Shown: positions 1 to 13,989 of the stretch, piece after piece
Position numbering within the stretch: position 1 is the stretch's first letter
Layout: each line of letters starts with the position of its first letter
Assembly (NCBI GenBank): GCA_001579985.1
Contig: LRSR01007192.1
Span: 1-30,327, forward strand
Length of the DNA stretch: 30,327 bases
Direction of reading: 5' to 3'
Source: Hypsibius dujardini
Lineage: Eukaryota > Tardigrada > Eutardigrada > Parachela > Hypsibiidae
Translations under genes and position numbers: made by a program
Notes under the pieces: model-generated
What the model saw: the letters and a program-made list of their open reading frames with translations, nothing else
The model's database searches: none
What the model was told of the DNA's origin: nothing

Positions 1-648
1 AAACGCCTTGATCACACGAAACAGCTGATCCTGCCCTTCACTGCCGGTCTGTTTGAAGTATTCATGCGCTGGGAACGTCCGGGAGATATCTTTACTGATG
101 GCTGACTCCCACACTGAGTCCTGCACGCTGAGCAGCTTGTAGTTTTCCAGAAGGACTTCTGAGCTGGGACACCCGCTGAGCAATTGCCAGACTTCGCAAC
201 GGAGTGACTGGGGGATGCCGGTTTTTCGGATTAGCGAGGCGAGAGTTTTCGGGCGTTGGGCCAAGTTGGGACGCCATTTCACGAGAATGTCCGACCATGC
301 TTTCAGTTCTTCTTCGCTGCATTCACGACTGACTTCACCATAACCACTTGGAAGTGGTTCCTCGTTGGACAGGTCGTCCTCTTCCTCTGACGAAGATTGC
401 TCCAAGAGCGGAGCGATGTTTTGACATCGGCCTTCCCGCTGGGACTGACTTTCGAGACTGACAAAATTGTAGTAACCTCTTTGGTCACGTCCTGAAGACT
501 GCCATGCTAACCTGCACAAAAAAGGCACTGCGATAACAGGCAACAACCAGTTCATCTCAAAGTGTGACTGTTTATGAAAATAACACATTCCTGTCTATCT
601 GTTTGTCTGTCTGTCTGTCTGTCGGTCGGTCGGTTGGTCGGTCGGTCG

Positions 649-691
<43 letters not shown>

Positions 692-1245
692 GTCTGTGTC
701 GGTCTGTCTGTCGGTTTTGTCTGTGTCCCTCCTATTTTTCTTCTCACCCTGCTTTCTTACCTCAGAAAAAATGTCTCCTGAAGTTGTCGCCGACCAGGCA
801 TCCAAAACTTTTCCGTCTGCGGGAATATCCTTGCTTTGGCGTGTATGAAAAAAGTGATCGGTTCGGAGAATCCGGCCACCATCAAGTCCATCACGACCGT
901 CATCTGGCTACGATGCTCGCCGGGTGTTTCTGTGTTAAGCAGTAGGAACTTCTCATCTCTCGGATCCCAAGGGCAGGAAACGTTGAATTGTTTCCCGTTG
1001 TTGTCCCACGTCTGACCGGACAGGCAATGAAAATCCGAACGGCTGACATTTTTGCCGGCAGCTATCCAAATGCCGGTGCATTTGTCGAGGGAAAGGTGAG
1101 GATTTTCCGGGTTAACTTGTAGCACATGGATGGCTAATTCTTTCACCAGGTTTACGCGAAGCTGCAGTGAAATTGCGAAGAATGTGAATGGCTGACGAGC
1201 AGTTCATCTTGATAAGTGAGTGTCTATGAAATCAAACCATTCCTA

Positions 1246-1283
<38 letters not shown>

Positions 1284-2834
1284 AATCGTGTTTGTAAGTT
1301 TGTCTGTCCGTCTACCTAATTGCATGTTCGTACTTATGCTTGCCACAATACCTTGAAGCAGTCTCGACTTTCTCTTGGACACGCTGCAAACGATCCGCTC
1401 CTACTGTCATCCTCCTTCACCTCCATACAGACGTCGAAAATAAAAACCGACTCGCCCTGAGGTAGCTGTGTTGCCACCGGCTTACGGAACGCGCTAGAAA
1501 AACACATCACAATCTTGGAGACCTGCTCGTGACTCTGGCACCGGAATGCATGGCACAGGAAGACCGCTTCATCATTCGTCCCATGGCCAAACGTGAAGGC
1601 GAAACAGTGAGCCAGCGGCTCGGGGTCCTTGCCGCCGCGCGCACAGAAGATGATGCGAAACACCGGATACTTGGCAACTTCGTCCTCCGTTCCGTGCTCA
1701 AAGAGCACCACATGACCCTGCGGCACGCGTGGAACCAGCAGGTCCACCAAGACGGCCGTTTGGTTTTCGCTGTTCATCGCGGCGAGGTTGTGCAAAATCT
1801 CCAGTTCGTTGCGGGGCGAGCGAACGGTCGCCGCGCCGAGATACGTCACCGAGTTGAACATGACGTGGTCTTCCGTCTCCGGCGGCAGTGAAATGACGTC
1901 TTCTTCCGGTGTTTGTTGTTGCGATTGCGAGCGCGAGCTCGCCCCATCGACGAGATGAATCGATTCGCTGTCTGCTTCGGAGCCTGGAAAGAAAGGGGCA
2001 TTGTCAGTTGTCACTTGCAGCCCGTTCAACAAGCGCATCAACGCCCTTAATCCTTTTATTCCGACCTTAATCACCCGCTACATCGCCACGCTAAATGTGT
2101 AAAGAGTACAGTACAGTTTTATTTAAAATCAATGAATTTACTTTATACAGTGTATTACGATATTATATTTAAAATGATGATGCAAATGCCGAAATGTGGC
2201 TTTCTTGCAAATAAAATCAGTTTAAAATGCTACATGCGATTTGTTATTATTATAGGGAAACATTTATTGGAGTTATTAAAAACTGTTTGAAATCAAAAAC
2301 AGAGTTGCGCAGTATGAAAGGATCGGTTCTGAAACCTAGAGGGGATAAAAAGGACCTGAACACATCAATCAACCAACGAGCTGTTTGTTAATCAAGCTGT
2401 TCAGCAAATTGCCAATGAACAATACGAAATGAAAACTCTGAATTGGCTAAAAAAATGCTTAGCTGTCTGACCTCGTAAAAAAATTAAAATATATGATTAC
2501 TGGTATAATACATGAACAACAAAACAACGGACCTACATGTTCGAAGGCACAACTGTTCTGTGAAATGAATAACATCAAATCGACCAATGAATCGATTAAA
2601 CCGCTGAACATTATAAGTCACTCAATCAATCAAGCAAGCAAGTGAGAGTTGTAACGATCCAGTCGTAACCACCGCACTCTTATCCCTCCTCTAACCTGGC
2701 TGCGAATCGCTGGACCCTTTCCGATGCATGTCTCTGTCAACGAGCTCCGTCCCCGACATTTCTGCTGCCCCAGCCCGGGCCCCGTCCGCACTTTTATCCT
2801 CGCCATCTGCGACAGTCGCAACAGGATCCTCCAT
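1..2834 (-). CDS. RABGAP1: RABGAP1/GAPCenA-like Rab GTPase-activating protein, 5' part (partial at window edge)
   Basis: Rab GTPase-activating protein acting in membrane traffic. Exons on the minus strand are 2834-2696, 1983-1352, 1161-761 and 511-1 (continues outside); phases 1, 0, 2 close perfectly, giving 561 codons so far. An acidic/Ser-rich N-terminus is followed by a PTB/PID domain (about aa 88-222, starting MFNSVTYLGAATV, with CFAF and FLCHAFRCQS motifs). Next comes the DUF3694-type region (about aa 245-390, KELAIHVLQ to LQETFFLR), an acidic linker, then the start of the TBC domain (about aa 435 onward; SLRCEVWQLLSG, then IxxDxxRTFP with the arginine finger near aa 535). The glutamine-finger half lies beyond the window. 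The order PTB, DUF3694, TBC is diagnostic of RABGAP1/RABGAP1L. One oddity is Cys in place of the usual Gly in LRGEVW. The start ATG at 2834 was chosen because its exon joins in phase to the PTB exon; it is the least certain part. Confidence 0.93.
596..720. repeat. (CTGT)n/(CGGT)n microsatellite
   Basis: Tetranucleotide repeat of CTGT with interspersed CGGT units, inside the RABGAP1 intron between exons 3 and 4. It generates long spurious open frames (LSVCLSVC on plus, DRQTDRQT on minus). Confidence 0.95.
1245..1283. repeat. (CTGT)n microsatellite
   Basis: Perfect CTGT repeat of about ten units in the RABGAP1 intron between exons 2 and 3. Confidence 0.95.
1984..2695. other. RABGAP1 intron 1, AT-rich, no gene
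   Basis: About 710 bases between the start exon and the PTB exon. It is AT-rich with several ATCAATCAA-type runs; I see no coding exon, RNA gene or clear transposon. The 3' end has a good polypyrimidine tract and AG acceptor on the minus strand. Confidence 0.6.
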
Positions 2835-3643
2835 TCACAGTAGCTTTCTCTGCGTAAAAACAGTTGACAAACCCAGCCAAACTTGTTTACCACCGTAGGT
2901 GGGCGCAGATTAGTATTGAGGCCAACAAATAAATCCGATACCAGACGCAACCATCATCGCATCATATAACACTGATAAGGATAGGCCGTGTGTCAATACG
3001 TTCGGGGGGGGAAGGAAAACCGTCCAGCAGTGTGCTAAAACCCGATGCTCCGAAATAAAACTGTAGTAAACAGTGGTTGCATCTGGAGAGACGAGCACGC
3101 GGTTCAGGGGAGGGGGGCTGCAGAAAATCGGAAGTGAGCATGCAGGGTGGAACGGGGGAATTGCAAACAGAAGTACGGAAACGGTAATAAAGTAGAAAGG
3201 GAATGTTTTCAAGAGGGCAAGTGAAGTGCGTTCATTTGAAATTCACACTCCTGTTCTTACTGTTTGCAGACCGAAGCACGGATAAATGAAGTGGGCGTGT
3301 GTAACAAATTTGATTGGTCGAATTTACCTGATTGCAAGAGGTGTGGCTCAATGAAGTTGTGTATGTGCCGATTGATTGGTTTGTTGATTGGTTGATTGTG
3401 TAGTGGCCGCGGCTTCCTTGAGATGAGCAGACTGGCACGTTAAGAAATTATTATAGCGAATCAGATGATATGACCCTCATGCTTGAAAGAGAACTTTGTA
3501 CTTTGCCAACAAATTTACCAAAAAGTACGAGGATTTCGTGTAAAAGAAATGGGTATTAATACTACGTATAGGTGTTTGAAGAAAACCAGCATGCGACTAA
3601 TGACAGTTTTCACACTTCAATGTTAAAATGCCGAAAAAGTGTT
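2835..3643. other. Intergenic: RABGAP1 upstream region and 3' flank of the four-domain SAHS-like gene
   Basis: No convincing exon on either strand. Contains the presumed RABGAP1 promoter on the minus strand. Open frames here lack splice context, coding bias or recognisable motifs. Confidence 0.5.
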
Positions 3644-3649
3644 TTTAAT
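3644..3649 (-). terminator. Poly(A) signal ATTAAA of the four-domain SAHS-like gene
   Basis: ATTAAA on the minus strand, about 45 bases downstream of the stop codon at 3694-3696. The spacing is right for a compact 3' UTR. Confidence 0.45.
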
Positions 3650-3693
3650 ACTGTATTGGCGCGATTTGGTGTACTACTGCAGGGAGATCACTC

Positions 3694-8315
<4,622 letters not shown>

Positions 8316-9107
8316 GATGGTATAAAATTAGAATGCTTTGTGATTACCACTAGAAGACCGTGGAATATGCAAACGGCAACGAACACAAGGCGCACGCGCG
8401 CTAGATTTATTGAAAGAACGCTGTGGCAGAGCTGCACGTTGGAACATCGGATGCATGCGGACAATGTATACTGTATGCTCCCGATCTCAAGGGTCGATTA
8501 TGCCCACCCCCGCTGATTCACATCAAGCTCGAGCGGATCGTTCAATTCCTTTCACTTGTCTGTGATTGGCCCGTTGGCTTTTGGCTGATAGGCTACGCTA
8601 CCTTGCTTGATTGAAATGATGATTTCGGTGTCAGACTTTTTAAGTCAATGAAATTTAAGTGAATCTGAATGAACAATCGAGTAAGTGACGGAACGTGTTT
8701 TCGGGCCGGACCTAAAATCGACCCTAGAGATCGGGAGCGTACAGTATACATTTACCCCAATAAACCAAGCAGACGCGGTTGATCGGATAATCTGATTAGC
8801 ACCCTATTTTATCGCCATTCATCGTTTCCGAGAAAGCATGTTTTGCTTATCGTCTGGGAGAGACATTGCGTGGGCCTTGGCCCAGCTGTTTCTGGCGCCG
8901 GACATTTGACCGCTAATTTGCCCCACTTTCATCTGCTTGTACTGTCTTCAAGGAGACCGATAAGATTTTCTGATTTCAAATAAATTGCAATAATCTAATA
9001 ACTTCTGTTGAATAACGAGAGTGGGCAGTGCTGAACTGCAAAGAAATTGAGGTTACCTCATAAAACTTCAACATATCATATTCTCTGACAATGGTCCAAA
9101 CGTGTGC
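8316..9107. other. Intergenic region between the two SAHS-like genes; promoter of the four-domain gene
   Basis: Head-to-tail spacing of about 850 bases from the stop of the three-domain gene to the start of the four-domain gene. No exon, RNA gene or convincing TATA box could be assigned; the core promoter on the minus strand must lie near 8330-8450. Confidence 0.5.
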
Positions 9108-9113
9108 TTTTAA
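9108..9113 (-). terminator. Poly(A) signal ATTAAA of the three-domain SAHS-like gene
   Basis: ATTAAA on the minus strand about 51 bases downstream of the stop codon at 9164-9166, the same spacing and hexamer as in the neighbouring paralogue. Confidence 0.45.
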
Positions 9114-9163
9114 TCGGGTTCAGTTCAGTTCAGTGCATCGGGCCGGACAATCCCACGGTGTAT

Positions 9164-11836
9164 TCATGCTTGGACTTCCGCCTTTGGACTTTTGCGAGTG
9201 TAGGTCCGACTGGCCAATCGATCGCCAAACAGATATGTGGCGGTGTAGCCGTCGGTTCCGTAAACGCCTGTTATTGTGAAGGCAAAGGAGACTGAGTTTC
9301 AAGTGTGGAGAGTTTTCGGAGAACCATAAGTAACCGCGCATACCGATGACATCGAATTTCAGCGGGCCGCCGTCCTTTTCCTGGTAACTCGTGCTGAGGA
9401 TGGGCTTAGCCTCATCCAGATAACGATACGTATACTGCAATCACATATGACCAAATTTAAATACACTTATCAAATATTCTTAGGGATGTAGTGCAGCTTG
9501 TCATCTTATTGTTACGGTCAACGACAAGATTGAGTGCAATGGAGGGTCCGGGGAATGGGCAAAAGAGGCGGGGCAGGGGGTGGTTTTCAAACAATCGAAC
9601 AATCAACCACCTGACTTGGAGCGCTTGCTTTGTTCCTGCTTTATTCCTGCTCTGTTCCTGCTTTGTTCCATTTTCGAAGATGCCACCTCCTGCTCCGCCC
9701 CTTTTGCCCATACCCCGGACCCCCCAGTGTACTCAATCTTGTCGTTGATTGTACGTGTACAGCTACATTAAGCACCTCGACAGTTCTGCCCTTCATGGTT
9801 CGCACGGAGTGTTGCCCGAGGACAAACGGAAAGTCGACGGTGGGTTCGGATCCGGTGGTGAACCGTTGGACATATGTGTGATCAGGGTTCTCGGCCACTT
9901 CGATTGTCGTCTTCTGGAGCAGTTCAGGTGAACCTACGAAAAAAACAACGTTTCTGTTCAAGATTGCAAGACCTGCATAAGATATATCTGCATTGAAGTA
10001 GTAAGAATGTTCTCACGAATAGCTGTCGCGAATGCGATAAACTGTTCGTTGTCGGGATTGCTTTCATAGACTCCGAGGACTGACGCGGGAATGACGCGCC
10101 GGTAAAAACGCTTGGCTTCCATGCTGTCCCTGCGATAGACCTTGAAAAACCGGGGATTTCAAAAAGAAACGGCTAATGTCAGACGCTGTGTCCAGTCTTA
10201 CCACGTAGATCCCTGCGAAGTCGAGTGTCGCTTCAACCTCAATTTTCTTTCCACTTCCAACAACTTCTGTCACTGTGCGCAGAACGTTCTTCGCTCCCCC
10301 GGTGAATGTGTAGGAGTACTTCAACAAACTCCCATCGGGAAGAGCTAGTTCGGTTCGATTGGCGAACCTGTTGTCCGGGGTGATACCGAACGGGAACTCC
10401 ACAGAGTACCCGGATGCATAGATCACGCGGTTGTAGTAGCTTGCATTGGAGTACAGCCCGGAAGTGACGTCATACTTGGTGTTCCGGTCGCGATAAAACT
10501 GGATGGTTTTGATGTCTGAATGCGATCTAGGCAGGCCTGAAAAAGAAGCAAATATAGCGGCAACTGTCGGATCGCATGCATATAAGCGGGGGAGAGGGAG
10601 GGGAATAATGGGCGTGTACTTTTGTCGGCACTGATGAATTCCTCCCAGTTTTCCGACTTCTCCGGCACGTTTTCGTAGGTTCCGTCAAAGAGAAAAGGCA
10701 AAATACGCCGGTAGTACCGGCTCGCTTCCTTCTCACCCAACTTGTAGGTCTTTTTGGAGTGAAAAAAAGCGTTTACATGAACATTTGCTTAGTATGAGCA
10801 GAGAAACTTAAGTCTTGTTAGTACGAGTACGAGGTGAAGTCTGTATTTCGGCTCACCCTCCACTTGGTCGATAAATCGCTTCACTCATGGGTTTCCTTTT
10901 GATGGCAGGTGCTTGATTGCTTGATTTTTAGATAAGCTATAGTATACTACGATATAGTGCAGAAAATCAAACGATCAAGCACCTGCCATCAAAGAGAAAC
11001 CCATGAGTGAGCCGATTTATCGACCAAGTGAAGGGTGAGCCGAAATACAAACTTCTCCTCATACTAGTACGTAATATACCCATGTACTTACAACTTTCAT
11101 TCCGTTAGCCTCAAATACGCACAAGATGGTGAAGGTTCCTTCCGGGGTCTTCATTTCTTGCAGCAGAGTGGTTGACTCTTGATCGGGCCCGTCCAGCAAT
11201 TTGAAATTGTACTAAAAAATTGATGAAAAATAATATACCGAAATTCGAAATTTTTGGATCGGAAAGCCGAGCAAACGATTCCGGGTTTGTATCAGCAGTT
11301 CGTTTAGTGCGAGTTGTTACCTCGACAGCGGTTCCGAACTGCGTGGCATTTTTCTGTTCGTTCAGTCGAAATTTGAATGTCGCTTTCACAACAGGGTCAG
11401 CGAAGCAGACGATCATAATTTCGTCCTTTTGTTGCGAAATCCAAGTGCGAGCGGCATAGGTGGGATACGGCCATGAGTATCCCTTTGGTCCAGCTGGTGA
11501 AGAAATGATCCCACCAATCATTACTTTAGATGAATGAAAAACTACCGTGATATAATTAAGCAATGCCAAGGAGAAGACACGTTTTTTACTTACGGAATTT
11601 TGAGGCAAAATCTGTGACAAAATTTGGCGATTCGCGCTCTGGAACATTTTCGAAAGCTCCGAAAACGCGTACCGGAAGTGATGGGGGAGAGCTTTCTGCT
11701 TCAGTCATGGCAACTATGGGTAACAGAAGTGATTTGAAAAAGAAGAACTAGTTCAGAACAAATCTTCGAGAACCTTAGAACCCAGGAGAACCTTACTTAG
11801 AACGGAAACAATCAACAATGTTTTTGGCGACAACAT
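9164..11836 (-). CDS. Secreted protein with three tandem SAHS/FABP-like domains
   Basis: Ten exons: 11836-11797, 11713-11594, 11493-11321, 11211-11092, 10749-10620, 10536-10202, 10140-10017, 9933-9776, 9434-9335, 9267-9164; all phases close, 467 aa. The signal peptide is MLSPKTLLIVSVLIAMTEA (83-nt intron inside). Domains: about aa 27-166 (GAFENVPERESPNF ... YKLGEKEASRYYRR), 170-321 (GTYENVPEKSENWEEFI ... EAKRFYRR) and 325-467 (GVYESNPDNEQFIAF ... DRLASRTYTRK, stop). The signatures GxYENVPEKSENWEEFI and TYKxGxxxAxRxY correspond to SAHS proteins; the fold should be an FABP-like beta-barrel. Domain 2 lost the intron between its middle and C-terminal halves. The last domain has its final intron displaced by about 11 residues and in phase 1. 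Possible N-glycosylation sites are NATQ, NASY and NRTE. Function (desiccation protection, lipid carriage) is inferred. The donor at 9775 (GTGCTT) is weak. Confidence 0.83.
9519..9748. mobile_element. Foldback (MITE-like) element with about 65-bp inverted arms
   Basis: Left arm begins CAACGACAAGATTGAGTG and runs to about 9583; the right arm (about 9684-9748) is its imperfect inverted complement ending CAATCTTGTCGTTG. The GTTCCTGCTTT repeats lie between the arms. It sits in intron 8 of the three-domain SAHS-like gene, about 30 bases from the exon 8 donor. Confidence 0.85.
10821..11070. mobile_element. Foldback (MITE-like) element, family 1, copy c (most complete)
   Basis: 250-bp near-palindrome. 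The left arm starts GTACGAGTACGAGGTGAAGT and the right arm ends CTTCTCCTCATACTAGTAC. Inner segments CTCCACTTGGTCGATAAATC and CACTCATGGGTTTC recur inverted on the right. In intron 4 of the three-domain gene. No open reading frame of note. Confidence 0.85.
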
Positions 11837-11872
11837 TCTCGCTCGTCCTTCTGCACGACTTCGCATGTAAAG
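11818..11872 (+). other. Candidate signal-peptide exon (plus strand), antisense to exon 1 of the three-domain gene
   Basis: ATG at 11818 opens MFLATTFSLVLLHDFACK, a plausible signal peptide followed by a GT donor at 11873. It could be the first exon of the LRR gene downstream, but it overlaps antisense with the SAHS-like exon 1 (11836-11797). I could not find an in-phase acceptor linking it to the LRR exon at 12787, so it may be chance. Confidence 0.2.
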
Positions 11873-12260
11873 GTTCGTGAGATTATCCGTCCGATTTGTT
11901 AACAGAAGGCAGAAAAGCAACTAGACAAAAGTTGAGCTTCATGGTTTGCTGTGGCTGCCGACTTTTTTATCGTGAAAATTCAAGGCCTGACGAGGGTGTC
12001 CGCTGTGTGACCGGAAGTGACTCGTCTGTTTAAAAACTCGTTCCTCCACTCCATCCATGCCTAAACAGTTGATCTATACAACGATATAGATGTCTGGTAC
12101 GATTATTGGTCACGAACGGTCGGTCATACTATGGAAGTGGATCCTAATCAATATGGAGAACTTGTAAGGCGGTAATGGGATGGGTCTGGACTTGAGAATG
12201 TCCTGAACTCTTAACGGAACTTTAACATGAAAGGGCTGACTGCTCATTGGTCTAAGTTAA

Positions 12261-12379
12261 GTACAGACTTGGCCATATTATAGCGCTACCCGGGTTAAGC
12301 CATTTAGCGCGGTGACTGAACGCACTGGGCGAGCTAAATAGCTTAACTCGGGTAGCACTATAATATGGCCACGTGTGTA
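12261..12379. mobile_element. Foldback element, family 3, copy 1
   Basis: Arms GGCCATATTATAGCGCTACC ... GGGTTAAGCCATTTAG and the inverted GCTAAATAGCTTAACTCGGG ... ACTATAATATGGCC, about 45 bp per arm with a short loop. Terminal GTACAGA/GTGTGTAA flank the arms. Confidence 0.85.
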
Positions 12380-12420
12380 AGTGAGGGATACGAGCGAGAT
12401 AACGCGCTCTGTCAGGTTAG

Positions 12421-12537
12421 GTACACACATGGCCACAAGTTAGCGCTACCCGAGTCAAGCCATTTACCTCGGTTACCGTGCACTGAGTGAGCTAAATTGC
12501 TTGACTCGGGTAGCGCTATGTTGTGGCCACGTGTGTA
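12421..12537. mobile_element. Foldback element, family 3, copy 2
   Basis: Same layout as 12261-12379: GTACACACATGGCCAC ... TAGCGCTACCCGAGTCAAGC and the inverted GCTTGACTCGGGTAGCGCTA ... GTGGCCACGTGTGTA. Arm-to-arm identity within this copy is higher than between copies. Confidence 0.85.
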
Positions 12538-13057
12538 TGAAGACTAATTTACGGTCTTGACGTAGTGGGTATCAGACGTCAGGCCTTTGTACGTAATGTG
12601 TACAATGGTATCTACATGTACTCGCCACACGTCACAACATGTTAAGGATAGTGCCAGTATGTACCACGTAACTTAGCTTCTACCTGCAGGTGCAGGTCAC
12701 GTACGTATCATGCCGGGTTATCAATTATATTCCGTGTCAGGCTTCGTTTATTTCGCTAAAATGCCTGCATATATTTTGCCACGAAGTTGACCGCTGGCAT
12801 AGCTCTCACCATCCAAAAACTAGAAATTGAGAGTACTCTAATAGGCGAACTGAACAATAACTTCCTCACAAGTTACGCCTCTCTCAAGGCGCTGTCAATC
12901 GGAAATTCCCGTATTTCTTCGATTGTTCCCGATGCACTTCAGAATCTTCCCTATGCTGGAAGAATTTACTTTAGGCCTTCACACGCTACTGACGACCTTT
13001 CCATGGGAGTTGCTTCGTCCAGTGTCACAATCCATTCGGGTAATTATGAGAAATATT

Positions 13058-13154
13058 GTAGTGCCGCGTGGAAGTGGTGGGAGCGGCGTTCGTTTTGAAT
13101 GATGTTCCCTAGCATGAAGCGAACGCCGCTCCCACCACTTCCACGCGGCACTAC
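13058..13154. mobile_element. Perfect 35-bp inverted repeat (foldback insertion)
   Basis: GTAGTGCCGCGTGGAAGTGG ... GCGTTCG at 13058-13092 is repeated exactly inverted at 13120-13154, with a 27-base loop. The element is GC-rich unlike its surroundings and lies in the intron just after the first LRR exon (19 bases from the donor). Confidence 0.9.
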
Positions 13155-13179
13155 AGTAATACAATTTTCTGTTCTGCTG

Positions 13180-13405
13180 GTTTGTGTGTTTCGTTTGCTT
13201 GTCCGTTCGTTGGTTCATTCATTCATTCGTCCGTCGACTCCTTTGTTTATTTTTTGTTCGTTCCTTCGTTTCTTTCTTGGTTCGTTGATTCCTTCGTTCA
13301 CTTGTTCATTCGTTTGTCTGTTCGTTTATTCTTTTGTTCGTTCGTTCGTATGTTCTTTCGTTTGTTCTTTCGTTCGTTTGTTCGTTCTTTCGTTCGTTTA
13401 TTGTG
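13180..13405. repeat. Degenerate (TTCG)n microsatellite
   Basis: Long run of TTCG/TTCT/TTTG tetranucleotides in the intron of the LRR pseudogene; gives spurious SFVCSFVRSFV open frames. Confidence 0.92.
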
Positions 13406-13989
13406 CAGCCCCTGAAACATTCCGGGGCATCGTGGTATAAAGAACCATGTGCGAAACATTATAACGGAAACTTTCTATGTCGTTAGGTAGTGACAATCGT
13501 GAACAACGCCAAGCTCTCAGAGATAACAATCCATTCTACCAGCAGCGAAATGTCTTTGAAGAAACTCCGAACTTTGGCCATCAACGGGAACATCAATCTG
13601 ACTACTCTGCCGGTGCAATTATTCGACTAACGAACCGTTGGAGAAGATGTGACCCTGAACACGACCATTGAATTTCGACATAACGGCAACATTTGCGAGG
13701 GATGTGGACTGAGCCCGTTAAGCGACTGGGTAATAAGAAGAACTATCCGAACCGCCAGCTGCGCGTATCATGCCGAACCGATTGCACCAAGACAAATAAG
13801 GAGGGTGTACCCGTCGGCGGGAATTACGAGTTCTGGTCGCAGTACAAGCTCGCTGTTTGCGACTCGAAAGTGCGAAAATCCTGCAAGACGGTGTATGATG
13901 AAGCGCAAGCGGCATCTGCATCTAATGGTCCACTGAGACTGTCCGTGGTCTGGATTTTAATAACAACGGTTGGTTTTTTCCGTCTTTAG

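Larger units (their letters stand above)
11873..12786. other. Intergenic/intronic region upstream of the LRR pseudogene
   Basis: Contains two related foldback elements (12261-12379 and 12421-12537, listed separately). Otherwise I see no supported exon. Confidence 0.5.
12787..13989 (+). pseudogene. Leucine-rich-repeat protein with GPI-anchor-like tail (degraded)
   Basis: Two joined blocks encode LRR-type sequence: 12787-13039 (IQKLEIESTLIGELNNNF, LKALSIGNSRISSIVPDAL) and, after an acceptor at 13490, 13491 onward (LSEITIHSTSSE, LRTLAINGNINLTTLP). The donor at 13040 and this acceptor are in phase. An in-frame TAA at 13628-13630 interrupts the repeat. The same frame then resumes as an LRR C-terminal cap (NGNICEGCGLSPLSDWV: C-x2-C-x-L-x-P-L-x2-W). 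After about 13735 the cap continues in another frame (NYPNRQLRVSCRTDC) to 13989. That frame ends with SNGPLRLSVVWILITTVGFF, typical of a GPI-attachment signal or membrane tail. A nonsense change plus a frameshift points to a pseudogene; sequencing error is the alternative. The 5' end is not resolved. Such proteins are usually cell-surface adhesion or recognition proteins. Confidence 0.6.

Noticed and set aside
92-488. Minus-strand open frames at 92-322 and 303-488
   Set aside because: Wrong frames of the RABGAP1 TBC exon; the correct frame gives the TBC motifs and joins in phase to the upstream exon.
564-945. Open frames rich in LSVCLSVC / DRQTDRQT, also at about 3954-4219, 16523-16964, 22687-22993 and 24932-25199
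   Set aside because: Translations of tetranucleotide microsatellites inside introns; the real exons on either side splice across them.
1529-1891. 120-aa plus-strand open frame
   Set aside because: Antisense shadow of the RABGAP1 PTB exon.
2910-3438. Minus-strand open frames between RABGAP1 and the four-domain gene
   Set aside because: No splice context, no coding bias or motif; low-complexity TNQSTNQS translation of CAATCAAT repeats.
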